DNA of 64,000 nucleotides, taken from contig NZ_JACIJJ010000001.1 in the NCBI RefSeq assembly GCF_014199325.1, positions 992,001 to 1,056,000 on the forward strand, in the 5' to 3' direction. The translations under genes were made by a program, and so were the position numbers. Origin of the DNA: Sphingomonas yantingensis (GTDB lineage: Bacteria; Pseudomonadota; Alphaproteobacteria; Sphingomonadales; Sphingomonadaceae). Shown here piece after piece: positions 1 through 7,539 of the stretch. How positions within the stretch are numbered: the stretch's first letter is position 1; the number at the start of each line of letters is the position of its first letter. The notes beneath the pieces were generated by a model, which was not told the origin of the DNA, ran no database searches, and saw nothing but the letters and a program-made list of their open reading frames with translations.

Positions 1-846
1 GACGATCTGGCCGCCCGGAATGGCGATGCGCAGACCCTGTTCCAGGTCGTTGCGCGCCTTGAGCTCGCGCTCCATCGATTCGTCGAACCAGGCGAAGCGG
101 TTGCGGCCCGATTTCTTGGCCGCATACATCGCGATGTCGCCCGCGCGCATCAGCGCCTCGATCGACCGCGATCCGAAATCGGATCGGGCGAGGCCCAGCG
201 AGCAACTGATGTGCAGCTTCTGCCCCTCGGCATCGAAGGGCTGGGCCAGGCGCGCGACGAGGCGTTCGGCCACGCGTTCGACGACCTCGGGTGCGCTCGA
301 ATCGAACACCATCGCGATCGCGAACTCGTCACCGCCGAGGCGCGCGTGCAGCGCGCTGGTCGGCGTGATCGCTGTCACTTCCTGCGCGACGATGCGCAGC
401 AAAGTGTCGCCGACGGCATGGCCATGCATGTCGTTGACGCTCTTGAAGTGGTCGAGGTCGAGCATCATCAGCGCGGTCGCCTTGCCCCGCCGCTCCGCAT
501 CCACGAGCATCGCCGCGCCCTCGTCGGCCAGGCTGCGGCGGTTGTGGAAGCCCGTCAGCGGATCGCGCGCGGCAAGTGCGCGGGCGCGCGCCTCCGCCTC
601 GGCATGGCCACGCACCTGGCCGACAAGCCCCGCATGGCGCCGCCATCCGATCAGGATCAGCGCGGTGTTGAGGAGGAGCGCGATGACGAGGATCTCGTCC
701 GCGCCGTCACGCGTGCCCAGCTGCTGGCCGACAAGCTGCGACAGGACGGTCGAACCGATGCCGACGAACAGCAGGATCGCTGCGACGCTGATCGCGCCGG
801 TCAGGCGCTGGCTGTCGCCGGAATCGGCCCGTTCGGTCTTCCGCAT
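1..846 (-). CDS. GGDEF(-EAL) cyclic-di-GMP signalling protein, cut by the window edge
   Basis: The reverse strand is open from the ATG at 846 to base 1 (282 codons) with no stop, so the C-terminus lies outside the window. After a short polar start come two hydrophobic segments (about residues 18-38 and 52-66), so the protein is membrane anchored. A GGDEF domain follows, with DPLTGFHNRR, the metal-binding DLDHFKSVND stretch and an intact LGGDEF signature, so cyclase activity is possible. The last visible residues (RNDLEQGLRIAIPGGQIV) look like the start of an EAL domain, so the whole protein is probably a GGDEF-EAL composite. An alternative in-frame ATG lies at 867. It is divergent from ffh. 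Confidence 0.85.
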   Translation of the reverse strand, partial: MRKTERADSGDSQRLTGAISVAAILLFVGIGSTVLSQLVGQQLGTRDGADEILVIALLLNTALILIGWRRHAGLVGQVRGHAEAEARARALAARDPLTGFHNRRSLADEGAAMLVDAERRGKATALMMLDLDHFKSVNDMHGHAVGDTLLRIVAQEVTAITPTSALHARLGGDEFAIAMVFDSSAPEVVERVAERLVARLAQPFDAEGQKLHISCSLGLARSDFGSRSIEALMRAGDIAMYAAKKSGRNRFAWFDESMERELKARNDLEQGLRIAIPGGQIV

Positions 847-1076
847 GGCGTGTCGATCGCTCCCCATCGAACGCCGGGTGCCACAGGTCGCGTCAAGAAG
901 CCGTTAATCGCGACGCGGCGTTGCGTCGGCGCGGGTGTTGCGCTATGCGCCGCGGCCAACGCTCCGAACGGATCGTGATGCAGAGCGCCCCGAGGGGTAC
1001 GCCGGCCGACGAGGTTTCGTCCGCCGGCGCATTTTGCGTTACGCCGGTCGGGTCGCGGAAACGGAGTTGAAAGCGC

Positions 1077-2570
1077 ATGTTCGACAGTCTCAGCGATCGG
1101 CTTGGCGGCGTCTTCGACCGTCTGCGCGGCCGCGGCGCGCTGACCGAAGCCGATGTGCGCGGCGCGATGCGCGAGGTGCGGATCGCCCTGCTCGAGGCGG
1201 ACGTGGCGCTGCCTGTCGCGCGTGCATTTGTCGACAAGGTGACCGAGGAAGCGGTCGGCCAGAACGTCCTTCGCTCGGTCACGCCGGGGCAGCAGGTCGT
1301 TAAGATCGTCAACGACGCGCTGGTCGAGATGCTAGGGTCGGACAGCGCCGACCTGAACCTCGACGTGACGCCGCCCGCGGTCGTGATGATGGTCGGGCTT
1401 CAGGGCTCGGGCAAGACGACGACGACGGCCAAGCTCTCGCGCCTCGTCAAGAAGCGCGGCAAGAAGGTGCTGATGGCGTCGCTCGACGTCAATCGCCCGG
1501 CTGCGCAAGAGCAGCTGGCGGTACTCGGCACGCAGATCGAGGTCGCGACGCTGCCGATCGTCGCGGGCCAGCAGCCCGTCGATATCGCCCGGCGCGCGAT
1601 GCAGTCGGCGAAGCTCCAGGGCTTCGACGTGGTGATGCTCGACACCGCGGGTCGCCTGCACGTCGATCAGGCGCTGATGGACGAGATGAAGGCGGTTGCC
1701 GACATCTCGAAGCCGGACGAAATCCTGCTCGTCGTCGATTCGCTGACCGGCCAGGACGCGGTCAACGTCGCCACCAACTTTTCTCAGCAGGTGCCGCTGA
1801 CCGGCGTCGTGCTGACGCGGATGGACGGCGATGCGCGCGGCGGCGCTGCGCTGTCGATGCGCGCCGTCACCGGCAAGCCGATCAAGTTCGCGGGCGTCGG
1901 CGAAAAGCTCGACGCGATCGAGCCGTTCCACCCCAAGCGCGTCGCCGGCCGCATCCTCGGCATGGGCGACGTGGTGTCGCTGGTCGAGCGCGCGGCGGAG
2001 GCGATCCAGGCCGACGATGCCGAGAAGATGGCCGCGCGCATGGCCAAGGGTCAGTTCGACATGAACGACCTGCGCAGCCAGCTGGCGCAGATGCGGCGCA
2101 TGGGCGGTCTGGGTGCGCTGGCCGGCATGATCCCCGGCATGAAGAAGGCGCAGGCCGCGATGGCGGCTTCGAACATGGACGAGCGTATCCTCCTGCGCAT
2201 GGACGCGATGATCGGGTCGATGACCATCAAGGAGCGTGCCAAGCCCGAGCTTCTGAACGCCAAGCGCAAGATCCGCGTGGCCAAGGGGTCTGGCACCACC
2301 GTGCAGGACGTCAACAAGCTCCTGAAGATGCATCAGGAAATGGCGACCGCGATGAAGCGCATCAAGAAGATGGGCGGCATCAAGGGCCTTGCCGCGATGC
2401 TCGGCAAGGGCGGCCCCGGCGGCGGCATGGGCGGGATCGGCAATGCGCTCGGCGGCCCGGCGATGGGCGATTTCATGTCGAAGGCGGGCGGGGGGCTCCC
2501 CGGCCTCGGCGGCGGGGGCGAGATGCCCAAGCTGCCGCCCGGCTTCGAAGACCTGTTGAAGAAGAAGTAA
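1077..2570 (+). CDS. ffh: Signal recognition particle protein Ffh
   Basis: 497 residues, GTPase subunit of the signal recognition particle, which binds signal sequences of nascent membrane proteins and docks with FtsY. The N domain (about 1-85) is followed by the G domain with the P-loop GLQGSGKTTTTAK (107-119), DTAGR and TRMDGDARGG motifs. The M domain (about 325-440) is methionine rich. The tail after about 440 is glycine and methionine rich and ends in LLKKK. A GGAG lies about 10 bases before the ATG. It heads the conserved ffh-rpsP-rimM block. Confidence 0.97.
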   Translation: MFDSLSDRLGGVFDRLRGRGALTEADVRGAMREVRIALLEADVALPVARAFVDKVTEEAVGQNVLRSVTPGQQVVKIVNDALVEMLGSDSADLNLDVTPPAVVMMVGLQGSGKTTTTAKLSRLVKKRGKKVLMASLDVNRPAAQEQLAVLGTQIEVATLPIVAGQQPVDIARRAMQSAKLQGFDVVMLDTAGRLHVDQALMDEMKAVADISKPDEILLVVDSLTGQDAVNVATNFSQQVPLTGVVLTRMDGDARGGAALSMRAVTGKPIKFAGVGEKLDAIEPFHPKRVAGRILGMGDVVSLVERAAEAIQADDAEKMAARMAKGQFDMNDLRSQLAQMRRMGGLGALAGMIPGMKKAQAAMAASNMDERILLRMDAMIGSMTIKERAKPELLNAKRKIRVAKGSGTTVQDVNKLLKMHQEMATAMKRIKKMGGIKGLAAMLGKGGPGGGMGGIGNALGGPAMGDFMSKAGGGLPGLGGGGEMPKLPPGFEDLLKKK

Positions 2571-2629
2571 GGGCCGTCGCCCCGGCGAACGCGGGGGTCT
2601 TCGGCCGCAAGCAAACGACAACTATCAGG

Positions 2630-2645
2630 CCCCGGCCAGCCGGGG
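2630..2645. repeat. GC hairpin in the ffh-rpsP gap
   Basis: A perfect 7-bp inverted repeat (CCCCGGC / GCCGGGG, 2-base loop) lies 30 bases before rpsP and 60 bases after the ffh stop. There is no U-run, so it is not a standard intrinsic terminator. It may be an mRNA processing or stability element, or one of the short intergenic palindromes found elsewhere in this window. Confidence 0.5.
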
Positions 2646-2675
2646 TCACGAATTGAGAAGAAGGAAGAAGTTCAA

Positions 2676-3086
2676 ATGGCAATCAGCATGCGTCTGTCGC
2701 GTGGCGGCTCGAAGAAGCGTCCCTATTACCGCATCGTCGTCGCCGACGCGCGCAGCCCGCGCGACGGCAAGTTCATCGAGAAGATCGGCACCTACAACCC
2801 GCTGCTCGCCAAGGATTCGGACGAGCGCGTCAAGCTCGACACCGATCGCGCGAAGCACTGGCTGAGCGTCGGTGCGCAGCCGACCGACCGCGTCGCTCGC
2901 TTCCTCGACGCCGCGGGCGTCCGTGAGCGCGCCGCGCGCAACAACCCGAACAAGGCCAAGCCGGGCGAGAAGGCGACCGAGCGCGCCGAGGAGAAGGCCG
3001 AGAAGCTGAAGGCGCAGCAGGAAGCCGCGGAAGCGGCGAAGAACGCGCCCGCCGATGCCCCGGCCGAAGAGAGCGCCGAGGCGTAA
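2676..3086 (+). CDS. rpsP: 30S ribosomal protein S16
   Basis: 136 residues. The first 80 or so form the S16 fold ([42 protein letters not shown]). The remaining 50 residues are a highly charged Ala/Glu/Lys extension typical of alphaproteobacterial S16 proteins. A clear AAGGA ribosome binding site stands about 9 bases before the ATG. Second gene of the ffh-rpsP-rimM block. Confidence 0.97.
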   Translation: MAISMRLSRGGSKKRPYYRIVVADARSPRDGKFIEKIGTYNPLLAKDSDERVKLDTDRAKHWLSVGAQPTDRVARFLDAAGVRERAARNNPNKAKPGEKATERAEEKAEKLKAQQEAAEAAKNAPADAPAEESAEA

Positions 3087-3092
3087 GGGCTT

Positions 3093-3139
3093 GCCCGTCG
3101 CCGCGCGGTCCGCCGGGTCCGGCGCGCGCGGCGGCGGGC
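3093..3139 (+). promoter_or_regulatory. Long GC hairpin between rpsP and rimM
   Basis: A 15-bp stem (3093-3107 with 3125-3139, one G-U wobble, 17-base loop) begins 7 bases after the rpsP stop and ends 31 bases before the rimM start. No U-tract follows. The position suggests an mRNA processing, stability or attenuation element that sets rimM output below that of the ribosomal protein. That role is inferred from position alone. Confidence 0.5.
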
Positions 3140-3170
3140 GATGCGTCGACCGATTACAAGGATTCCGCGC

Positions 3171-3671
3171 GTGACCGATCCGGCGAACAGCAAGGCGCCG
3201 CTCCCGGCGGACCCGGACCGGCCCGTGACGCTGGCCGCGATCACCGGCGCGCACGGCATTCGCGGTGAGGTGAAGCTCAAGATCTTCGCCAACGATCTGG
3301 CATCCTACCGCCTGTTCAACGGCGGCACGCTGAAATTGGTGAGCCTGCGCCAGGATATCGCCCGGTTCGAGGGTGTGGCCGACCGCACCGCCGCAGAGGC
3401 GATGCGCGGCACCGCGCTGACCGTACCCCGATCGTGCCTGCCGCCGCTGGGCGAGGGCGAATATTACCATGCCGACCTCATCGGCCTTCCCGCGCGCAGC
3501 GGGACGGGCGAACTGCTCGGCACTGTCGTCGCGGTCGAGAATTACGGCGCGAGCGACCTGGTCGAGATCGAGCGCGAAGGCGGCCGCCGCTTCCTCGTGC
3601 CCCTGACGGTGCAGGCGGTGCCGCATTGGGACGAGACCGAACTGGTCGTCGCCGAGGCCTTCATTGATTAG
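3171..3671 (+). CDS. rimM: Ribosome maturation factor RimM
   Basis: 166 residues. RimM binds S19 and assists maturation of the 30S head. The N-terminal RimM domain (VTLAAITGAHGIRGEVKLKI) and the C-terminal PRC-barrel (YYHADLIGL, GTVVAVENYGASDLVEI, FLVPLT) are both present. I start it at the GTG at 3171 because AAGGA lies 8 bases upstream; an in-frame ATG at 3141 would add ten residues but sits inside the preceding hairpin. The usual next gene, trmD, does not follow; the strand carries 130 bases without a gene and then a tRNA on the other strand. Confidence 0.94.
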   Translation: MTDPANSKAPLPADPDRPVTLAAITGAHGIRGEVKLKIFANDLASYRLFNGGTLKLVSLRQDIARFEGVADRTAAEAMRGTALTVPRSCLPPLGEGEYYHADLIGLPARSGTGELLGTVVAVENYGASDLVEIEREGGRRFLVPLTVQAVPHWDETELVVAEAFID

Positions 3672-3800
3672 CCTCAATCGCCTGTCACGCGACCTTTGTC
3701 CTCCTTCAACCGCGCCTTCGACCGCCGGTTGCGCGCTTACTGGACGATCTCCTCCAGCGCCGAGATCAGCTTGATACCTGTTGATCTGAGGTAGTGCGGT

Positions 3801-4126
3801 TGGTGCGGGCCGGGGGACTCGAACCCCCACGGGCCGTTCGGCCCACCGGATTTTCGTACCCGCTACGGCTTTCGCCGCCGCTCCGGCCGCTAGGGGCCGC
3901 AAGCGTTCGGGGTCTGGACTATCCCTTCGCCCTGTCCCGCAACCGGGATTTAGGCGCCGCCCGTCTAGTCTCTACACCTTCCCGGCCGCACGAGGCCGCC
4001 GGGCTTGGCTCGGGATCGCCATCTGACAGGGTTCCCCGAATTTGAGCGGTTCTACGTCGCCGGTTTCCCGGCGCGCACTCAATTTTCGCGTCAAGTCCGT
4101 TGCGTCTACCATTCCGCCACGCCCGC
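3801..4126 (-). tRNA. tRNA-Leu(UAA), interrupted by a group I intron
   Basis: The two exons are 4126-4093 (34 nt, ending ACGGACTT) and 3854-3801 (54 nt, starting AAAATCCGG, with encoded CCA). Joined, they give an 88-nt tRNA with acceptor GCGGGCG, TTCGAGT T-loop, a long class II variable arm and a CTTAAAA anticodon loop, anticodon UAA. The break lies between positions 34 and 35. Two pairs look imperfect: 7:66 is G-G and 27:43 is A-G. The second tRNA-Leu in the window (50976) has a perfect acceptor stem, so these mismatches are notable. Confidence 0.93.
3855..4092 (-). other. Group I intron (IC3-like) in tRNA-Leu(UAA)
   Basis: 238 nt, with no room for an endonuclease gene. Read on the minus strand, it contains the conserved core segments of the tRNA-Leu intron family: GGCGATCCCGAGCCAAGCC (within 4001-4020), AGAGACTAGACGG (3961-3973) and GATAGTCC (3916-3923). 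The intron ends in G (3855). A P1 helix can be drawn between ACUUGA across the 5' splice site and UUGAGU (4077-4082), placing the required U-G wobble at the splice site. The insertion site, between anticodon bases U34 and A35, is that of cyanobacterial and plastid tRNA-Leu(UAA) introns. Confidence 0.92.
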
Positions 4127-4168
4127 ATGCCGCGCTCCTGCCATAAGGCGGGCGCGGCGCAAGGCAAG

Positions 4169-4453
4169 CTATTCGCCGACGTTCAGGCGCTGACGCATTT
4201 CCTTGCCGGGCTTGAAATAGGGGACGCGCTTGGCATCCACCGGCACGACCTCGCCCGTGCGCGGGTTGCGGCCGGTGCGGGCATCGCGTGCGCGGGTCGA
4301 GAAGGCGCCGAAACCGCGCAGCTCGACGCGGCCATCCTCCGACAGGCGCGCGGTGATCTGGTCGAAGAAGATGTTGACGATGCGCTCGACGTCACGGACC
4401 GCAAGATCCGGATTGTCGCGGACCAGTAGCTGGACGAGTTCGGAACGTATCAT
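4169..4453 (-). CDS. ihfB: Integration host factor subunit beta
   Basis: 94 residues, HU/IHF family DNA-bending protein. Start [10 protein letters not shown], the helical body, and the beta-arm with the GRNPRTGE signature and the C-terminal [12 protein letters not shown] helix are all seen. The start and the [11 protein letters not shown] segment fit IhfB better than HU. It lies downstream of rpsA on the same strand, the common rpsA-ihfB order, but a terminator separates the two. It partners IhfA (not in the window) in nucleoid structure, recombination and sigma-54 promoters. Confidence 0.93.
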   Translation of the reverse strand: MIRSELVQLLVRDNPDLAVRDVERIVNIFFDQITARLSEDGRVELRGFGAFSTRARDARTGRNPRTGEVVPVDAKRVPYFKPGKEMRQRLNVGE

Positions 4454-4584
4454 GTCAAATCATGCCCCTGCGGATATCGATCCAACGATCGATCGAGATA
4501 AGTCCGCTAACGACGTACCCTAGCGCATAGGGCTAATCTCCATCAATCGGTAGCGGCGTTGAAACCTGTCCCGTACCGATGATC

Positions 4585-4639
4585 CATTGGGGTGAGACCC
4601 AATGAAAAGGGCGGCGGATGCGAATGCACCCGCCGCCCG
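4585..4639 (-). terminator. Tandem hairpins after rpsA, the first an intrinsic terminator
   Basis: On the minus strand a strong GC stem (GGGCGGCGG paired with CCGCCGCCC, 4613-4639) is followed by CTTTTCATT, a standard Rho-independent terminator 27 bases after the rpsA stop. Immediately beyond is a second perfect 7-bp inverted repeat (CATTGGG / CCCAATG, 4585-4604). Together they should insulate ihfB from the heavily expressed rpsA. Confidence 0.8.
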
Positions 4640-4665
4640 ATTCCCATCCGGTTTCCCGAAAGGTC

Positions 4666-6378
4666 TTAGTTCTTCTCGCCGCGCGCCTTCAGCGCCTCGC
4701 CGAGAATGTCGCCGAGCGACGCGCCCGAGTCGGACGAGCCGTACTGCGCGACCGCCTGCTTCTCTTCGGCGATCTGCATCGCCTTGATCGAGAAGGTGGG
4801 CTTCTTCGAACGGTCGAAGCCGGTCACCATCGCATCGAACTTCTGGCCGACTTGGAAACGCTCCGGGCGCTGCTCGTCGCGGTCGCGGCCGAGGTCGGTG
4901 CGCTTGATGAAGCCGGTGGCGCCGTCGTCGCCGGTCTGGACCTCGAGGCCCGCGTCGCGGACTTCGAGCACCGTCACGGTAACGATCTCGTTCTTGCCCA
5001 CGCGGCCCGCGCCGCCGGCAGCCGCCGCACCGCCCGCAACCGGGGCGCCGCGCTCGAGCTGCTTCATGCCAAGGCTGATGCGCTCCTTGTCGGCCTCGAC
5101 CGCCAGGACGATCGCCTTGACGACCTCACCCTTGCGGTGGAGCGCCAGCGCGTCCTCGCCCGAGATGCCCCAGGCGATGTCCGACATGTGGACCATGCCG
5201 TCGACGTCGCCGTCCAGGCCGATGAACAGGCCGAACTCGGTGGCGTTCTTGACTTCGCCCTCGACCTCGGTGCCGACCGGATGCGCCTCTGCGAAGCGCT
5301 CCCACGGGTTCTGCTGCGCCTGCTTGAGGCCGAGGCTGATGCGGCGCTTGTCCTCGTCGACCTCGAGCACGACGACTTCGACTTCCTGCGAAGTCGAGAC
5401 GATCTTGCCCGGATGGACGTTCTTCTTGGTCCACGACATTTCGCTGACGTGGACGAGGCCCTCGATGCCCGGCTCCAGCTCGACGAACGCACCATATTCG
5501 GTGATGTTCGTGACGCGGCCCGACAGCTTCGCGCCGACCGGATACTTGGCACCGGCGCCATCCCACGGATCGCTCTCGAGCTGCTTCATGCCAAGGCTGA
5601 TGCGCTGGGTGTCGCGGTTGATGCGGATGATCTGCACCTTCACCGTGTCGCCGATGTTCAGCATCTCCGACGGGTGGCCGACGCGCTTGTAGCTGAGGTC
5701 GGTGACGTGGAGCAGGCCGTCGATGCCGCCGAGGTCGACGAACGCACCGTAGTCGGTGATGTTCTTGACGACACCGTCGATGATCTGACCCTCGGCCAGG
5801 CTCTGGATCAGGCCCGAACGCTGCTCGGCGCGCGTCTCTTCGAGGACGGCGCGGCGCGACACGACGATGTTGCCGCGCTTGCGGTCCATCTTCAGGATCT
5901 GGAAGGGCTGGGGCAGGTCCATCAGCGGGGTGACGTCGCGCACGGGGCGGATGTCGACCTGCGAACCCGGCAGGAACGCGACGGCGCCCGACAGGTCGAC
6001 GGTGAAGCCGCCCTTTACGCGGCCGAAGATCACGCCCTCGACGCGGTTGCCCTGGCTGAACTCGAGCTCGAGCTTGTCCCAGGCGGCTTCGCGGCGGGCG
6101 CGGTCGCGCGACAGCATCGCTTCGCCATTGGCGTTCTCGACGCGGTCGACATAGACCTCGACTTCGTCACCGACCTTGAGCTCGGCCTTCTGGCCCGGCG
6201 CGGCGAACTCGCGCAGCGGCACGCGGCCTTCGCTCTTCAGGCCGACGTCGATGACGGCAAGGTCGTTCTCGATCGCGGTGACGGTGCCGTGGACGACACG
6301 GCCCTCGAAGCTGTCGGCACCGCCGAACATGTCGTCGAGCATCGCGGCGAAATCGTCGCGGGTGGGGTTGGTAGCCAT
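4666..6378 (-). CDS. rpsA: 30S ribosomal protein S1
   Basis: 570 residues with six S1 RNA-binding repeats (about 25-90, 108-175, 195-264, 282-352, 369-439, 463-535), including repeated VKNITDYGAFVDL and ISLGMKQLE signatures. It binds mRNA on the 30S subunit and helps start translation. I start at the ATG at 6378 (MATNPTRDDFAAMLDDMFGG), the conserved alphaproteobacterial N-terminus. The frame stays open upstream to 6582, but that part has no S1 similarity. A Gly/Ala linker (447-460) precedes the last repeat. Confidence 0.97.
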   Translation of the reverse strand: MATNPTRDDFAAMLDDMFGGADSFEGRVVHGTVTAIENDLAVIDVGLKSEGRVPLREFAAPGQKAELKVGDEVEVYVDRVENANGEAMLSRDRARREAAWDKLELEFSQGNRVEGVIFGRVKGGFTVDLSGAVAFLPGSQVDIRPVRDVTPLMDLPQPFQILKMDRKRGNIVVSRRAVLEETRAEQRSGLIQSLAEGQIIDGVVKNITDYGAFVDLGGIDGLLHVTDLSYKRVGHPSEMLNIGDTVKVQIIRINRDTQRISLGMKQLESDPWDGAGAKYPVGAKLSGRVTNITEYGAFVELEPGIEGLVHVSEMSWTKKNVHPGKIVSTSQEVEVVVLEVDEDKRRISLGLKQAQQNPWERFAEAHPVGTEVEGEVKNATEFGLFIGLDGDVDGMVHMSDIAWGISGEDALALHRKGEVVKAIVLAVEADKERISLGMKQLERGAPVAGGAAAAGGAGRVGKNEIVTVTVLEVRDAGLEVQTGDDGATGFIKRTDLGRDRDEQRPERFQVGQKFDAMVTGFDRSKKPTFSIKAMQIAEEKQAVAQYGSSDSGASLGDILGEALKARGEKN

Positions 6379-6702
6379 GGGTTGGAGTGGATCCTCAGTG
6401 TTGACGTTTTCCGGCCAGCCGGTTGGATCCGGCGGTCTTTGGGCCAGAATGCCGTGGCGGCCGAATGCCGCTACGGCATCCGCGCGAGCGCATGAGCGGG
6501 GAGGCGAAGGTCTCTCGATCGCGGTTACGATAGCGAAAGGGGCCGGTCGGTCATGCCGCAAGGCCGCTCCGCCGCCGAGCATATACTCGTCGGACGGTCG
6601 CGCGCCTAGCGCGTGCGCGCCAAAAACGCAAGCGCGCGCCGCCGTTGCCGTAGCGGGGCGAGCCGCCTAGTTTCGCCCCATGACGATCGAACTTCCGACT
6701 GC
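6379..6702. other. Divergent intergenic region between rpsA and a methyltransferase
   Basis: 324 bases holding the rpsA leader and promoter on the minus strand and the methyltransferase leader on the plus strand. A TATATG-like hexamer lies on the minus strand near 6580-6590, without a convincing -35 partner. The right end has a 7-bp hairpin (6655-6661 with 6673-6679) directly before an 8-codon ORF at 6680. I find no further gene or RNA here. Confidence 0.5.
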
Positions 6703-6706
6703 ATGA
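6680..6706 (+). other. Possible 8-residue leader peptide, coupled to the methyltransferase
   Basis: ATG ACG ATC GAA CTT CCG ACT GCA TGA encodes MTIELPTA. Its stop overlaps the next start as ATGA, the classic translational-coupling arrangement. A hairpin (GGGGCGA / TCGCCCC, 11-base loop) ends directly before its ATG, and no strong ribosome binding site is visible. It could be chance in so short a stretch. Confidence 0.3.
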
Positions 6707-7539
6707 CGGGCGGCGCCGACTGGCGGGCGCGCGTCGGCGACGCCTGGGCCGCGGAGTGGCTGCGGACCGACCGAAGCTTTGCCGAGCTGGACCCCGCACT
6801 GCTGGCGGCGGCGCTGGACGGGCTGGGCGAGGGGGCGCGCGTGCTCGACGTCGGGTGCGGGGCGGGGGCGACGTCGCTCGCCATCGCCGCGGCGCGGCGT
6901 GACGTGGCAGTGACGGGCGTCGACCTGTCCGCCGCGCTGGTCGCCGCGGCGGAGAAGCGGGGCGCGGGGCGTGCGACGTTCCGGGTCGCGGACGCAGCGG
7001 TGCTGACGGGAGAGGCGGCGTACGACCGGCTCGTTTCGCGCCACGGGGTCATGTTTTTCGACGATCCCGTCTCAGCCTTTGCAGCGCTCCGGCGCGCGAC
7101 GGCGCCGAACGGGCGGATCGTCTTCAGTTGCTTTCGAGCGCGCGCGCTGAACGGCTGGGCGACCGAGCCGGCGGCGGCTCTCGGCGTCGAGACTGGCGGC
7201 GCCGACGGGCAGGCGGGCGGGCCGGGGCCGTTCGCCTTTGCACTGGCGGGCGAGGTCGAGCGCATCCTGGCCGATGCCGGCTGGCGCGATGCGCGGGGCG
7301 AGGTAGTCGATTACGACTATGTCGCGGGCGACGGCGCCGATGCGGTGGACGAGGCGGTAGCGCTGCTCCGCCGTATCGGTCCGGCTGCCCGTGCGATCGC
7401 CGACGCGCCGCGCGACCGGCAGGGCGAATTGCTAGAGCGGCTTGCGGCGCTTTGCGCGGCGAAGCGTTCGGAGAACCGCGTCGCCTTTTCCGCCGCCGCC
7501 TGGATCTGGACCGCCCGCAATCCCGAGGAGCCCGCATGA
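6703..7539 (+). CDS. Class I SAM-dependent methyltransferase
   Basis: 278 residues. The SAM-binding motif I VLDVGCGAGATSL (about 47-59), followed by an acidic residue in VTGVDLSAALV, and motif IV-like VSRHGVMFFDDP mark a ubiE/type-11 methyltransferase fold. The substrate cannot be read from the sequence. I start it at the ATG at 6703 because upstream codons are Arg/Ser-rich and unlike the family. It overlaps the following GST gene by ATGA, so the two are cotranslated. Confidence 0.82.
   Translation: MTGGADWRARVGDAWAAEWLRTDRSFAELDPALLAAALDGLGEGARVLDVGCGAGATSLAIAAARRDVAVTGVDLSAALVAAAEKRGAGRATFRVADAAVLTGEAAYDRLVSRHGVMFFDDPVSAFAALRRATAPNGRIVFSCFRARALNGWATEPAAALGVETGGADGQAGGPGPFAFALAGEVERILADAGWRDARGEVVDYDYVAGDGADAVDEAVALLRRIGPAARAIADAPRDRQGELLERLAALCAAKRSENRVAFSAAAWIWTARNPEEPA

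Noticed and set aside
1332..2621. A 429-codon frame on the minus strand opposite ffh
   Set aside because: No recognisable motif; a shadow of ffh codon bias.
3733..3800. A minus-strand peptide ending ISALEEIVQ before the tRNA-Leu 3' end
   Set aside because: The tail-like peptide is short, has no start codon or ribosome binding site, and matches no recognised protein. It could be a gene fragment but cannot be supported.
3919..4167. Short frames across the split tRNA-Leu gene
   Set aside because: They overlap the tRNA exons and the intron on either strand and have no protein features.
4618..6495. A 625-codon frame on the plus strand
   Set aside because: It is antisense to rpsA; the protein shows no family motif and is low-complexity Asp/Arg/Leu-rich.
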